Below are positions 35,838-45,219 of a DNA stretch of 64,000 nucleotides, piece after piece. The notes beneath the pieces were generated by a model. It was not told where the DNA came from and ran no database searches. It saw only the letters and a program-made list of their open reading frames with translations. Each line of letters starts with the position of its first letter. The first letter of the stretch is position 1. This DNA comes from Amycolatopsis mongoliensis. Lineage in GTDB: Bacteria > Actinomycetota > Actinomycetes > Mycobacteriales > Pseudonocardiaceae. The translations under genes and the position numbers were made by a program. Location of the stretch: the NCBI RefSeq assembly GCF_030285665.1, contig NZ_CP127295.1:1426001-1490000 (forward strand), given 5' to 3'.

Positions 35838-37099
35838 GAGTTTCCTCCGGCGAAGTAGGTCGAGCAGAGGGCTTGCTTGCGGGCGTCGAGCACCATGTAC
35901 GTGCCGAAGACGAGCTGGGCGAAGCTGCGCCAGACGTCTTCCCAGCGGTCGCGGACCGCGATCCAGACCAGTGGTGCCCGCCGGGGGCGGGCTCCGCGGG
36001 GCGTGAGCAGCGCCGGGCCGCGGTTGGGGATCGAGCGCGTGTGCCCGGCCGTCGAAGCGAGGCTGAACCGGCGCAGCACTTCGCGCGTCACGACCCGCAT
36101 CGTCGGCGGGGCCAGGCCGCGGGCCGGGCAGGCGCGGTTCTGCGCGACGCCGAACGGGATGAAGTCGTCCTTCGCGGTCTGGGCCGCGAAACCCGGGTAG
36201 CTGAAGCACAGCACGGTGCCCGCCGGGATGGTCAGGTCCGCCAGGTCGATGTCGGCGGTGGAGATCCGGTGCGCGATGCCGAACAGCGGGAACTCGCGCA
36301 GGCCGTCGTCGATGACCCGGTCCAGGTACGCGTCGTCGTCCGGGTGCTCGACGAGCCGCCGCTGGACCTCCGGGCGCTGCGCGATGATCATCAGCAGGTG
36401 CGCCATCGCCTCGGACATCTGCACGACGGCGGTGTTGAAGAACGTGCCCTGCAGGTAGTAGGCCTGTTCCTCCGGCGTCAGGGACTGCGGCAGCGGGTGC
36501 GGGACGTCGGCGAGGCGGCGCCGCAGGTACTTCGTCAGCCGGGCCCGGCGGCGCATGTTCCGCGGCCGCACGCACTTGAGCGCCGAGACGACGTCGTCCG
36601 CGTGCCCCACGATGAGGTCGCGCGCCTCGGGCGGGCACGGCTCGTCGAACACCAGCTCGTAGTACAGCTCGGCCCAGATCGGCATCATCTCGTCGCGGAA
36701 CCGGACGAGCCCGGGCCGCACACCGTCCAGCGCGTGGGCGGCCACGCGGCGGGCCAGCTCCTCGGAGTCCTTTTTGGACCGGACCAGGATGTGCCGGGTG
36801 CACTTGGCGACCTCGTCGTAGCGCGGCCCGGCTTCGAGGTGCTCCTGGTGCACCTCGGGGCCGGGCGCGAGCCAGTACCAGAACAGGTCGGACAGCGCGG
36901 CGCCGCGACTGCGGCCGTTCGCCGCCGGGTCGGCGTAGACGCGCCGGAAGTCCTCGGCGCCGACCTGCTCACCCGGGATCGTCACCGTGTCCTGGCCGTT
37001 GACCAGCGAGAAGATCCTCATCCGCAGCGCAACGACCCGGCGGGGCAGCCACGCCGGCGCCGTCACGAAGGCCGCTGCCGCAAGCGCTTTCCCGATCAT
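35834..37099 (-). CDS. Divergent cytochrome P450-like protein
   Basis: 421 residues. An N-terminal hydrophobic segment (MIGKALAAAAFVTAPAWLP) could anchor it. The heme-thiolate loop is FIPFGVAQNRACPARG, with eight residues from Phe to Cys rather than the common seven and Pro instead of the usual residue before Gly after Cys. The I-helix region is not the usual A/GGxxT pattern (TFFNTAVVQMSEAM) and an ExxR is hard to find near LREFPLFGIAHR. It may be a P450 with unusual chemistry. Neighbours overlap by ATGA on both sides. Confidence 0.72.
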   Translation of the reverse strand: MIGKALAAAAFVTAPAWLPRRVVALRMRIFSLVNGQDTVTIPGEQVGAEDFRRVYADPAANGRSRGAALSDLFWYWLAPGPEVHQEHLEAGPRYDEVAKCTRHILVRSKKDSEELARRVAAHALDGVRPGLVRFRDEMMPIWAELYYELVFDEPCPPEARDLIVGHADDVVSALKCVRPRNMRRRARLTKYLRRRLADVPHPLPQSLTPEEQAYYLQGTFFNTAVVQMSEAMAHLLMIIAQRPEVQRRLVEHPDDDAYLDRVIDDGLREFPLFGIAHRISTADIDLADLTIPAGTVLCFSYPGFAAQTAKDDFIPFGVAQNRACPARGLAPPTMRVVTREVLRRFSLASTAGHTRSIPNRGPALLTPRGARPRRAPLVWIAVRDRWEDVWRSFAQLVFGTYMVLDARKQALCSTYFAGGNS

Positions 37100-38166
37100 C
37101 GCCGCACCTGGTCCGGGGTGAGGTCGGCCGGGTGCCGGCCGCCGCACATGGCCAGCGCCTGGTCGAAGTCGTCGCGCAGCAGCTCCAGGACCCGCGTGAC
37201 GCCTTCGCGCCCGCCCGCGGCGAGCCCCCACACGACGGGGCGGCCGACGCCGACCGCGTCCGCGCCGAGGGCGAGCGCCTTGACGACGTCGGTGCCGCGG
37301 CGGATCCCGCCGTCGAGCAGCACCGGGATCGCGCCCCCGACCGCCGACGCGATCTCCGGGAGCACGTCGATCGTCGCGGGCACGGTGTCGAGCTGGCGGC
37401 CGCCGTGGTTGGACACGACGATGCCGGCGACGCCGTGGTGCACCGCCAGCCGCGCGTCCTCGGCGTGCAGCACGCCCTTGATCAGCACCGGGAGCTTGGT
37501 CTTGCCCCGCAGCCACGCGATGTGGTCCCAGTTCAGCCCGGCCGACATGACGATCTCGCGGACGTGGCTCGCGTTGCCGCCACTGCGGTTTTCGCCCAGG
37601 TTGCGGAGGTTCTCCACGACCAGGCCCGGCGGCAGGTCGTGGAAGTCGTTGCGGTCGTCGCGCTCGCGGCGGCCGAGCACCGGCGAGTCGACGGTCACGA
37701 CGAACGCCTTGACCCCGGCGTTCTCGGCCCGGCGCACGATCGCCTCGGTGAACTCCAGGTCGGGCTGCAGGTAGAGCTGGAACCACAGGCCCGGGTCCGG
37801 CGCGACCTCGCGCGCCGCCGCGGCGACGTCCTCGATCGCCGTGGTGGCGGCCATGCTGACGATCATGATCGTGCCCGCGCGCGCCGCCGCGCGAGCCGTG
37901 GCGAGTTCGCCGTCGGCGTGCGCGAGCCGGTGGAACGCCGTGGGCGCGACGAGGATCGGCATCGAGGACGACGTCCCGAGCAGCTCGATGCTCAGGTCCC
38001 GCTTGTCGCTGCCGCGCAGCACCCGGGGCAGCAGCTTCAGCCGGTTGTACGCGGCTTCGTTGTCGGCCAGGGTGAGCTCGTCCTGCGCGCCGCCCGCGAA
38101 GTAGTCGTAGTGCACCGGGTCGAGGTGCTGCCGGGCCGCCGCCTCGAACTCCGCGATCGTGCGCAT
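37096..38166 (-). CDS. FMN-dependent alpha-hydroxy acid oxidase/dehydrogenase
   Basis: 356 residues with the glycolate oxidase/lactate dehydrogenase barrel: VAPTAFHRLAHADGE and SMAATTAIEDVA near the N-terminus, VVTVDSPVLGRRERD, an active-site loop SNHGGRQLD (catalytic His and substrate Arg), and LLDGGIRRGTDVVKALALGAD for the FMN phosphate. It would oxidise a 2-hydroxy acid to a 2-oxo acid. It shares TGATG with the monooxygenase gene and ATGA with the P450-like gene, so all three may act in one short pathway. Confidence 0.9.
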   Translation of the reverse strand: MRTIAEFEAAARQHLDPVHYDYFAGGAQDELTLADNEAAYNRLKLLPRVLRGSDKRDLSIELLGTSSSMPILVAPTAFHRLAHADGELATARAAARAGTIMIVSMAATTAIEDVAAAAREVAPDPGLWFQLYLQPDLEFTEAIVRRAENAGVKAFVVTVDSPVLGRRERDDRNDFHDLPPGLVVENLRNLGENRSGGNASHVREIVMSAGLNWDHIAWLRGKTKLPVLIKGVLHAEDARLAVHHGVAGIVVSNHGGRQLDTVPATIDVLPEIASAVGGAIPVLLDGGIRRGTDVVKALALGADAVGVGRPVVWGLAAGGREGVTRVLELLRDDFDQALAMCGGRHPADLTPDQVRR

Positions 38167-39704
38167 CACAGCTCCCGCGCGAAGAACGCGGTCAGCGGCT
38201 CGACGTGCACCTCTTTGTCCCACTCGTTTTCGAGGTTCTCGGTGACGTGGTGGGTCGCGACGAGCTCGCCGCGGCGGTAGTGCCGGACGATCGGGTGCAG
38301 GTAGTGGCCTTCGCCGGAGTCGTTGGCCCGGTCCTGCGCGGCGCGCGCGACGAAGTCGAACGGGTCGATCTTGTCGTGGTCGGGCCCGTAGTCGAGGGTG
38401 ACGACGTAGGCGTCGTCCGGTGGATTCGCCAGCACCCGGTCCACCGGGACCTCTTCGAGGTAGCGGGCGGTGTCGCCGTCGATCGTGAGGACGTCGCCGA
38501 GGAAGCCGAACTGCTGGTACAGCGCGGAAGTCCGGTTGATCCGGGTGATCACGGCGTCGGTCAGCGCGTCCGGTTTGGCGGGCAGTTCGACGCTCGGCCA
38601 CGGCGTGTCGTGGTGCCGCTCGTTCAGGACCTTGGCCAGCGCGCGGACGCCGTAGCGGAAGCCGTGGATGAACGCGCTGGTGGCCTTCTTGAAGTCGCGG
38701 ACCTGGGTGATCGTGCCGGCGAAGTAGAGGCCCGGCACGTTGACCGACTCCCAGTCCGGCGTCTGCGCCGGGAAGCGGTCGTCGATGGTGAGCTGCGGAC
38801 GGCAGTCCTCGTCGAACAGCGACGCGTCGAACCGGAAGCCGGTGCAGGCGATGACGCGGTCGTAGCGGATTTCCTTGATGACCTCGTCGGCGCGGGCGAA
38901 GGCGAACTTGACGTGGTAGCCGTCGGCGTCCTTGCGGATCTCGCGGACGTCGCCGTCGAGGATCGCGTGCTGGAGCTTGAGCTGGTACATGTCGAGGATG
39001 CCCGCGTTGTAGGCGCGGAGGTGGCCGACGAAGTGGGTGCGCCAGGCCAGCTTGACCGGCCGCGGGCCGCCGACGTGCACGACCGCGGCCGTCTCGATGA
39101 GGCTGTCGGCGGTCTCGAACGCGGAATTCCCCTTGCCCAGCACCAGGACGCGCTGGTCGGTGAAGCTGTTCGGGTCGACGTCGAAGTCCACGTACTGGTC
39201 GATCAGCTCGACGCCGGGGAACCGCGGGAGGTACGGCTTGGTGACGCCGGTGGCCATGACCAGCCGGTGCGCCCGGAACTCTTCGGCACCGGCGGTGAGG
39301 ACGAAGACAGCGCTTTCCGGGTCACGGCGGATGCGCGTCACCCGGGTGTCGTAGCGGACGCGGACCTGGTGCTTCGCGGCGTAGTCGGCCAGGTAGCGCA
39401 GGAGGTCCGGGGCGTCCGGGAAGAGCTTCTCGCTGTAGTCGGTGAACAGGACCGGGTCGTCGTCGCCGTCGGCGAGGATCGAGTTCCAGTCCATCCGGAG
39501 GTTGAGCTCCGGGTCGGTGTACCCGGTGTGCTTCTTGTTGATCGAGATGAGCGTCCGGTGCCGGGGGAAGGTCTCGAAGAAGTGGCCGGGCGCGGACCCG
39601 GCCTCCAGCACCAGGTACCGGTGCCCGGCGCGGCCGAGGAACTGCCCCAGCTGCAGCCCGGCGGGCCCGGCCCCGACGACCAGACAATCGAGCACTTCCG
39701 CCAC
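38166..39704 (-). CDS. FAD-dependent NAD(P)-binding monooxygenase-like protein
   Basis: 512 residues related to flavin-containing monooxygenases: FAD motif GAGPAG near the start, a central NAD(P) motif VLGKGNSAFETADSL, and IACTGFRFD...YFAGT near the end of the redox core. A C-terminal ~130-residue part (from about ALTDAVITRINR) is extra to the common fold. GTG 39704 has AGGAGG 5-6 nt upstream and is the first gene of the operon. It would use NAD(P)H and oxygen to oxidise a N, S or carbonyl centre; substrate unknown. Confidence 0.82.
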   Translation of the reverse strand: MAEVLDCLVVGAGPAGLQLGQFLGRAGHRYLVLEAGSAPGHFFETFPRHRTLISINKKHTGYTDPELNLRMDWNSILADGDDDPVLFTDYSEKLFPDAPDLLRYLADYAAKHQVRVRYDTRVTRIRRDPESAVFVLTAGAEEFRAHRLVMATGVTKPYLPRFPGVELIDQYVDFDVDPNSFTDQRVLVLGKGNSAFETADSLIETAAVVHVGGPRPVKLAWRTHFVGHLRAYNAGILDMYQLKLQHAILDGDVREIRKDADGYHVKFAFARADEVIKEIRYDRVIACTGFRFDASLFDEDCRPQLTIDDRFPAQTPDWESVNVPGLYFAGTITQVRDFKKATSAFIHGFRYGVRALAKVLNERHHDTPWPSVELPAKPDALTDAVITRINRTSALYQQFGFLGDVLTIDGDTARYLEEVPVDRVLANPPDDAYVVTLDYGPDHDKIDPFDFVARAAQDRANDSGEGHYLHPIVRHYRRGELVATHHVTENLENEWDKEVHVEPLTAFFAREL

Positions 39705-39785
39705 GACGACCTCCTGAGGCTCGGCACCGACCTTGATCGGCGCCGAGCCTGCTCCGGAGATCTCAGAAAAGGCTCAGAAGCAGGC

Positions 39786-39837
39786 CCGGTCGTGAGTGTT
39801 TAGGGCGGTTCTAACCGCCCTAAACACTCACGACCGG
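39786..39837 (-). repeat. Palindromic repeat R1
   Basis: 25-bp perfect arms at 39786-39810 and 39813-39837 with a 2-nt loop; the core is GTCGTGAGTGTTTAGGGCGG and its complement, shared with R2 and R3. Read on the minus strand the loop is AG as in the other copies, and the element begins 14 nt after the stop of the aldo/keto reductase gene. The spacer GTCTGCCGCAG is shared with copy R2. Confidence 0.9.
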
Positions 39838-39851
39838 CTGCGGCAGACTGC

Positions 39852-40825
<974 letters not shown>

Positions 40826-40829
<4 letters not shown>

Positions 40830-41227
40830 GCGGAAATCTCCTCCATGCCGGGTTCGATGCCGAGCACGTTGCGCTCGACCTGGGCGTAGTTCTCGATCTT
40901 GTAGTCCAGGACGTCGAGGCAGCCCTGCAGCTCGGCGATCCGCTCCGCGACCGACCGCCGCTGCTCCACCAGCAGGGCCTTGCGGCGGCCCGCGCTGGCG
41001 ACGCCGTGGCGACGCAGCGACGCGTACTCGCGCATGCTCTTGATGGGCATCCCGGTGGTGCGCAGCTTGGTCAGGAATCCCAGCCAGCCGAGGTCGTCGT
41101 CGGAGTAGGCCCGGCGGCCCGCGGTGTCGCGCGCGGGCGGGTCGAGCAGTTTGATGCGCTCGTAGTACCGGAGAGTGTCGATGGACAGTCCGCTACGTCG
41201 CGCGGCTTCCGCTATCGAGTAGCTCAT
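40826..41227 (-). CDS. MerR-family regulator of the aldo/keto reductase
   Basis: 133 residues: MerR winged helix ([25 protein letters not shown]), then [20 protein letters not shown] typical of the AdhR/aldehyde-responsive branch, and a dimerising coiled coil. No conserved metal-binding Cys cluster is seen. The promoter before it has the 19-bp spacer and a perfect palindrome of a classical MerR-controlled promoter, pointing to autoregulation together with the reductase gene. Confidence 0.92.
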
Positions 41228-41234
41228 GAGCTCG

Positions 41235-41265
41235 ACACTACGACCTGGAGTGCACTCCAGGTCAA
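41235..41265 (-). promoter_or_regulatory. MerR-type promoter with 19-bp spacer and palindromic operator
   Basis: On the minus strand -35 TTGACC (41265-41260) and -10 TAGTGT (41240-41235) are 19 bp apart. The spacer and flanks form a perfect 22-bp palindrome centred on GGAGTGCACTCC (41242-41263). Over-long spacers with a central dyad are the hallmark of MerR activation by DNA untwisting. Confidence 0.85.
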
Positions 41266-41287
41266 ATCCTCGTTCTGGTCAAAAATA

Positions 41288-41307
41288 ACAGCGTTCCGAT
41301 ACGCTGT
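41288..41307. promoter_or_regulatory. Operator-like inverted repeat before the TetR gene
   Basis: ACAGCGT (41288-41294) and ACGCTGT (41301-41307) flank six bases and end 4 nt before the ATG, a usual place for TetR autoregulation. Confidence 0.55.
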
Positions 41308-41311
41308 GTAG

Positions 41312-41929
41312 ATGGCTCGACCACGTACGCACGACGAAGCGCTCCGGCTGAAGCTCCTCGACCGCGCCGGCGAGCTCATCGCCGCCGACGGGCCGAAGGC
41401 GCTTTCCCTGCGGAAGCTGGCCGCCGACGCCGGGACGTCGACCACCGCCGTGTACTCCCTCTTCGGCAGCAAACCCGATCTGGTGAACGCCCTCTACACC
41501 GAGGGCTTCCGCCGCTTCGGTGCCCGGATGGCCGGCACCGTGCTGACCGGCGACCCGGTCGAGGACCTCGTCGCGCTCGGCAGCGCCTACCGCACCAGCG
41601 CGCTGGCCGACCCCAACCTGTACGGGATCATGTTCACCAGGTCGGTGCCCGGGTTCGAGCCCAACGAAGACGCCGAGAAGCTGGCCCGGAAGACGCTGGA
41701 GCCCCTGGAGGCGATCATCCGCCGGGCCATCGCCGACGGCGTCTTCCTCGACGTCCCGCCCGAGACGATCGCGGTCGGCTGCTGGGCCTTCGTGCACGGG
41801 CTCGTCTCCCTCGAGCTGACCGGCAACCTGCCGGAGGAGTTCGACGTCACGGCCTCCTACGAGACGGCCCTGCGCGCGAACGCCTCCGGCTGGCTGCGGC
41901 CTCACATCAGCATGAGCGACCCGTCGTAG
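41312..41929 (+). CDS. TetR-family transcriptional regulator
   Basis: 205 residues. N-terminal TetR helix-turn-helix (LRKLAADAGTSTTAVYSLFGSKPDLVNALYTEGF); the C-terminal ligand domain resembles the TetR_C_33 / WHG-type domains (FVHGLVSLELTGNLPEEF). It diverges from the MerR-aldo/keto reductase operon, 84 bp apart. Its 3' end overlaps the convergent anti-sigma-like gene by 28 bp. Confidence 0.88.
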   Translation: MARPRTHDEALRLKLLDRAGELIAADGPKALSLRKLAADAGTSTTAVYSLFGSKPDLVNALYTEGFRRFGARMAGTVLTGDPVEDLVALGSAYRTSALADPNLYGIMFTRSVPGFEPNEDAEKLARKTLEPLEAIIRRAIADGVFLDVPPETIAVGCWAFVHGLVSLELTGNLPEEFDVTASYETALRANASGWLRPHISMSDPS

Positions 41930-43173
41930 ACGACCTTGCCCTGGGCGTCGCGGGCCCGGACGTGGACCTTCGCCAGCGGGTCGAGGTGGATGTTCTGCGG
42001 GACCCACGTGGCGACCATGCCGTCGACGACGTCGGCTTCGACGCTGGTCCCGATACCGAAGTCGATGGTCGCCTTCGTCGCCGTCGTGGGCAGCGCCGCG
42101 GTGAACGGGCGGCGCGCCTTCCCCTGTTCCGCCTCCGACTCGGTCCCGCCCAGGGTGTCCACGATCAGGGTGCGCGCCGGCGGGGGCTGCGGCCCGGTGA
42201 AGTCGAGGTAGGAGGTGGACTTCGTCTTCCCCGGCCGTTTGCGGTCGGGCTGGGTCGCGCAGACCACGACCCGCTCGTCGTGGCGGCCGAGGACCACCCG
42301 GTAGCCGTCGGCCTCGAGCACCGGCCCCGGCGCGTACGCCGCGGCGTCCGGGACCACCTCCATCTCCGCGGCGGCCAGGCATTCGCCCAGCGCCCGGCCC
42401 GCCGGCGACGTCCGATCGGCGGTCACCGGCCGGTCGACGACCATGACCAGCCACGGCGGCGGCGTGGGCAGCACGGTCCCCCCCGGTGCGGGCGGGTTTT
42501 CGAGGCTGAGCGTCGTCGTCCACAGAGCGGCCCGGGTCATCGCGACGAACTGCCCGGTGACCGTGGAAGGGCGGATCGACTGCGACATGTTGTCCCCGCT
42601 TTCGGTGCGCGAGTCGAGGAACGGGGGCGCCGATCCCGCGTCCACGACCCCGGCGACCACGCCGGTCGGGCTGTGCAGCAGCAGCCCGACTCGCGTGCCC
42701 GGCGCGTAGGCGGGGGTGGCTCCCGGGTCCGACAGCGTCACGGTCGTCGCGGTGGTCTCGCAGAACATCGGCTTGCCCGCGGCGGTCACCGCGACCACCG
42801 AGTCCCCCGCCAGGACCTCCGTGAACAGCGGGACCCATTCCTCGCGTGGCGGCACGCGGTCCTCCTTGCCCGCCCCCTTCACGGCCGCCCAGCAGCGGTC
42901 CAGCGAGGACGTCGCCACCTTCGCGTCGAGGGTCAGCCGGTTGCCGGGGTCCGGGGCCGGCGGCGGCGGGCCGGCGACGGGCTGCTGCCGGACCGCCTGC
43001 GTCGCGACGACCGCGCCCGCGGCCAGCACGACGACGGCGGCCGCGGCGGCGTACCAGAGGTGCTTGGTCCGCCTCGGTTTCCCGATCCCGGCGCGGACTT
43101 CGGCGCGCAGCCGGTCGCGGACGTCGTCCGGCAGTTCCCGCCGCGGCGGGAGCCCTCGGAGGTCGTCGCTCAT
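41902..43173 (-). CDS. Putative membrane anti-sigma-like protein
   Basis: 423 residues with a short cytoplasmic N-terminus (about 38 residues containing PDDVRDRLRAEVRAGIG), a single membrane span (LWYAAAAAVVVLAAGAVVATQ) and a large extracytoplasmic part with several Cys. Its ATG overlaps the ECF sigma factor stop, the usual place of an anti-sigma factor, but the zinc anti-sigma motif HxxxCxxC is absent. The exported domain is not recognised. Confidence 0.65.
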   Translation of the reverse strand: MSDDLRGLPPRRELPDDVRDRLRAEVRAGIGKPRRTKHLWYAAAAAVVVLAAGAVVATQAVRQQPVAGPPPPAPDPGNRLTLDAKVATSSLDRCWAAVKGAGKEDRVPPREEWVPLFTEVLAGDSVVAVTAAGKPMFCETTATTVTLSDPGATPAYAPGTRVGLLLHSPTGVVAGVVDAGSAPPFLDSRTESGDNMSQSIRPSTVTGQFVAMTRAALWTTTLSLENPPAPGGTVLPTPPPWLVMVVDRPVTADRTSPAGRALGECLAAAEMEVVPDAAAYAPGPVLEADGYRVVLGRHDERVVVCATQPDRKRPGKTKSTSYLDFTGPQPPPARTLIVDTLGGTESEAEQGKARRPFTAALPTTATKATIDFGIGTSVEADVVDGMVATWVPQNIHLDPLAKVHVRARDAQGKVVYDGSLMLM

Positions 43174-43712
43174 TTCTCCTCCAGCAGGGTGCGCAGCCGG
43201 GCCCGGGCCCGGGACAGGTGGGCGCGGACGGTGACCTCGGCGACGGCCAGCAACGCGGCCGCGTCGGCGACGCTCAGGTCACCGAGCAGGCACAGCTCGA
43301 CGACGGCGCGCTGCGCCTTCGGCAGCGTCCGCACGGCTTCGACGACCTCGCGCAGCCGCTGCTCACCGTCGATCCGCGCGGCCACGGCGTCGGCGTGGTC
43401 GGACACCACCGGCGGGTCCGGGATCTTGCGCAGCAGCCGAAGCCGCCGTCTCGCGCCGCGGTGTTCGTCGCGGGCGGCGTTGCCGGCCACCGTGTAGAGC
43501 CACGGCAGGGCGCTGTCCCGCACCAGCGTGACGTCGGCGCGGCGGCGCCAGGCGATGAGGAAGGTGTTCGAGGTGAGGTCCTCGGCGGCGGACCACGAGC
43601 CGGTCAGCCGGTAGGCGTGGTTCCAGACGGCTTCGGCGTGCCGCTCGAAGAGCTCGCTGAACGCCGTCTCATCGCCCTCGGATGCCTTGTCCCACAGCGC
43701 CCGGTCACCCAC
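43170..43712 (-). CDS. ECF RNA polymerase sigma factor
   Basis: 180 residues from GTG 43712 (GGGGGT upstream). Region 2: FSELFERHAEAVWNHAYRLTGSWSAAEDLTSNTFLIAWRRR; region 4: LPKAQRAVVELCLLGDLSVADAAALLAVAEVTVRAHLSRARARLR. The composition is that of SigE/RpoE-like ECF factors. The longer open frame to 43940 adds no sigma sequence. The partner gene overlaps by ATGA; the promoter faces the GT-C-like gene. Confidence 0.9.
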   Translation of the reverse strand: MGDRALWDKASEGDETAFSELFERHAEAVWNHAYRLTGSWSAAEDLTSNTFLIAWRRRADVTLVRDSALPWLYTVAGNAARDEHRGARRRLRLLRKIPDPPVVSDHADAVAARIDGEQRLREVVEAVRTLPKAQRAVVELCLLGDLSVADAAALLAVAEVTVRAHLSRARARLRTLLEEK

Positions 43713-43815
43713 CGGTACCCCCGTCGCATGACTGGTCACACCCCTCAGTGGCCGGCACCGGCCCGGATGTTGCGCGCAACTTTCGCGAACCGGGCGGCCA
43801 CTTCCGGTCGTGATC

Positions 43816-45219
43816 ATGGAGCAGGTCCGGACCACGGACAAGCAGACCCGGCCCTGGCGGCTGCCCGCGGCGGTCGCGGGCGTGTCGGCGGTGGTGTTCC
43901 TACTCGCCCGGCCGCACCTCGTCGACGACACGTTCATCACCCTCGCCTACGCGCGCAACCTCGCGTTCCACGGGCACTGGGGGCTGCTGGCCGACGCGAC
44001 GTCGAACTCGGCGACGTCCCCGGCGAACGTCCTCGCCCTGGCCGCCCTGACCTTCGTGGTCCGCGACGCCGTTTTCGCGGCCGGAGTGCTGTACGCGCTG
44101 TGCCAGGTCGCGCTCGTCCTGGCCCTGCGCCGGCTCGGCACGGCGTTGCCGCGCTGGTTCCCGGCGCTGACGTTCGCGGCGCTGACGGTGAACCCGCTGC
44201 TGCTCTCGTCGATCGGGCTGGAGGTCGCGCTGGGCGCCGCGGTGCTCGGGTGGGTGACGGTGTTCGCCGTCGAACGGCGGCCCCTGGTCTTGGGGCTCAG
44301 CGCGGGCGTGCTCGCGCTCGTGCGGCTGGACCTGCTGATCTTCGCCGTGGTCCTGGGTGTGTCGGTGCGATCCGGCCGGGCCGTGCTCGGCGCCGCGCTG
44401 GTCGCCGTGCCGTGGTTCGCCTTCAGCTGGGTCGTGCTCGGCGCGGCAGTGCCCGACACGGTCGTGATCAAGACGCTGCAGGGTGCGCAACGCGCGTGGG
44501 GCGACTGGACCTTCGCCAACGGCCCGCTCTTCTACGCCCGGACTTCGCCTTGGACGGCCGTGCTGTCGTTCCTGCCGCTGGCGGTCGTCCCCTTCGCCCT
44601 CCGGCGGTCGCCCGCGCTCCGGCCGTTCGCGCTCCTGGCCCTGGGCGGCGCGCTCTACCACGTGAGCTACGTGCTCCTGAATGTCCCGCCGTACCACTGG
44701 TACTACGGCCCGGGCATCACCGCGGCGACGATCTTCGCCTGCGCCTGGGCGGCTTCCAGCCGGATCGCGACCGGCACGGTCCTGGCGGTGGTGGCCGCGA
44801 GCGCGGTCGCGTATGCGGCACCGGGACTGCCCCGGGAATTCGCGCCGCTCACTTCGAACTACGCCTCGACCGCGAAGTACGCCGAGATCGGCCGCGACCT
44901 CCACGTGCTGGCCGGGTCACGCGTCGTCGGCAGCGCGGGCGAGATCGGCGTGCTGGCCTACACGTGCGACTGCGCGATCGTCGACGTCTTCGCCGACCGC
45001 GGCCTGCTCCCCGCGGCCATCGACGCCCGCGGCGCCGGCGATCGGTGGGTGCGCGCGGCGTTGCGGGTGGACTACGCGTTCTTCGACTTCGACGTCCGGC
45101 CGCGGCACCCCGACCTGGTGCTGCGCCGGCTGCCGAGCCCGCCGCCGGACGCTCTCGCGCACTGGACGCTCGACGCGCCGACGCTCGGGAAGCAGGAGCT
45201 CTACTTGGTTCCCTCCTGA
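43816..45219 (+). CDS. Polytopic membrane protein, GT-C glycosyltransferase-like
   Basis: 467 residues with about ten membrane spans. The first loop carries DDTFITLAYARNLAFHG, the Asp-Asp motif plus aromatic pattern of polyprenyl-phosphate-sugar-dependent GT-C enzymes such as the mycobacterial arabinosyltransferase AftB. A soluble C-terminal part (from about 360) has two Cys. The reading as a cell-envelope glycosyltransferase is inference. ATG 43816 chosen; GTG 43810 also possible. Its end overlaps the pentapeptide gene by 19 bp. Confidence 0.65.
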   Translation: MEQVRTTDKQTRPWRLPAAVAGVSAVVFLLARPHLVDDTFITLAYARNLAFHGHWGLLADATSNSATSPANVLALAALTFVVRDAVFAAGVLYALCQVALVLALRRLGTALPRWFPALTFAALTVNPLLLSSIGLEVALGAAVLGWVTVFAVERRPLVLGLSAGVLALVRLDLLIFAVVLGVSVRSGRAVLGAALVAVPWFAFSWVVLGAAVPDTVVIKTLQGAQRAWGDWTFANGPLFYARTSPWTAVLSFLPLAVVPFALRRSPALRPFALLALGGALYHVSYVLLNVPPYHWYYGPGITAATIFACAWAASSRIATGTVLAVVAASAVAYAAPGLPREFAPLTSNYASTAKYAEIGRDLHVLAGSRVVGSAGEIGVLAYTCDCAIVDVFADRGLLPAAIDARGAGDRWVRAALRVDYAFFDFDVRPRHPDLVLRRLPSPPPDALAHWTLDAPTLGKQELYLVPS

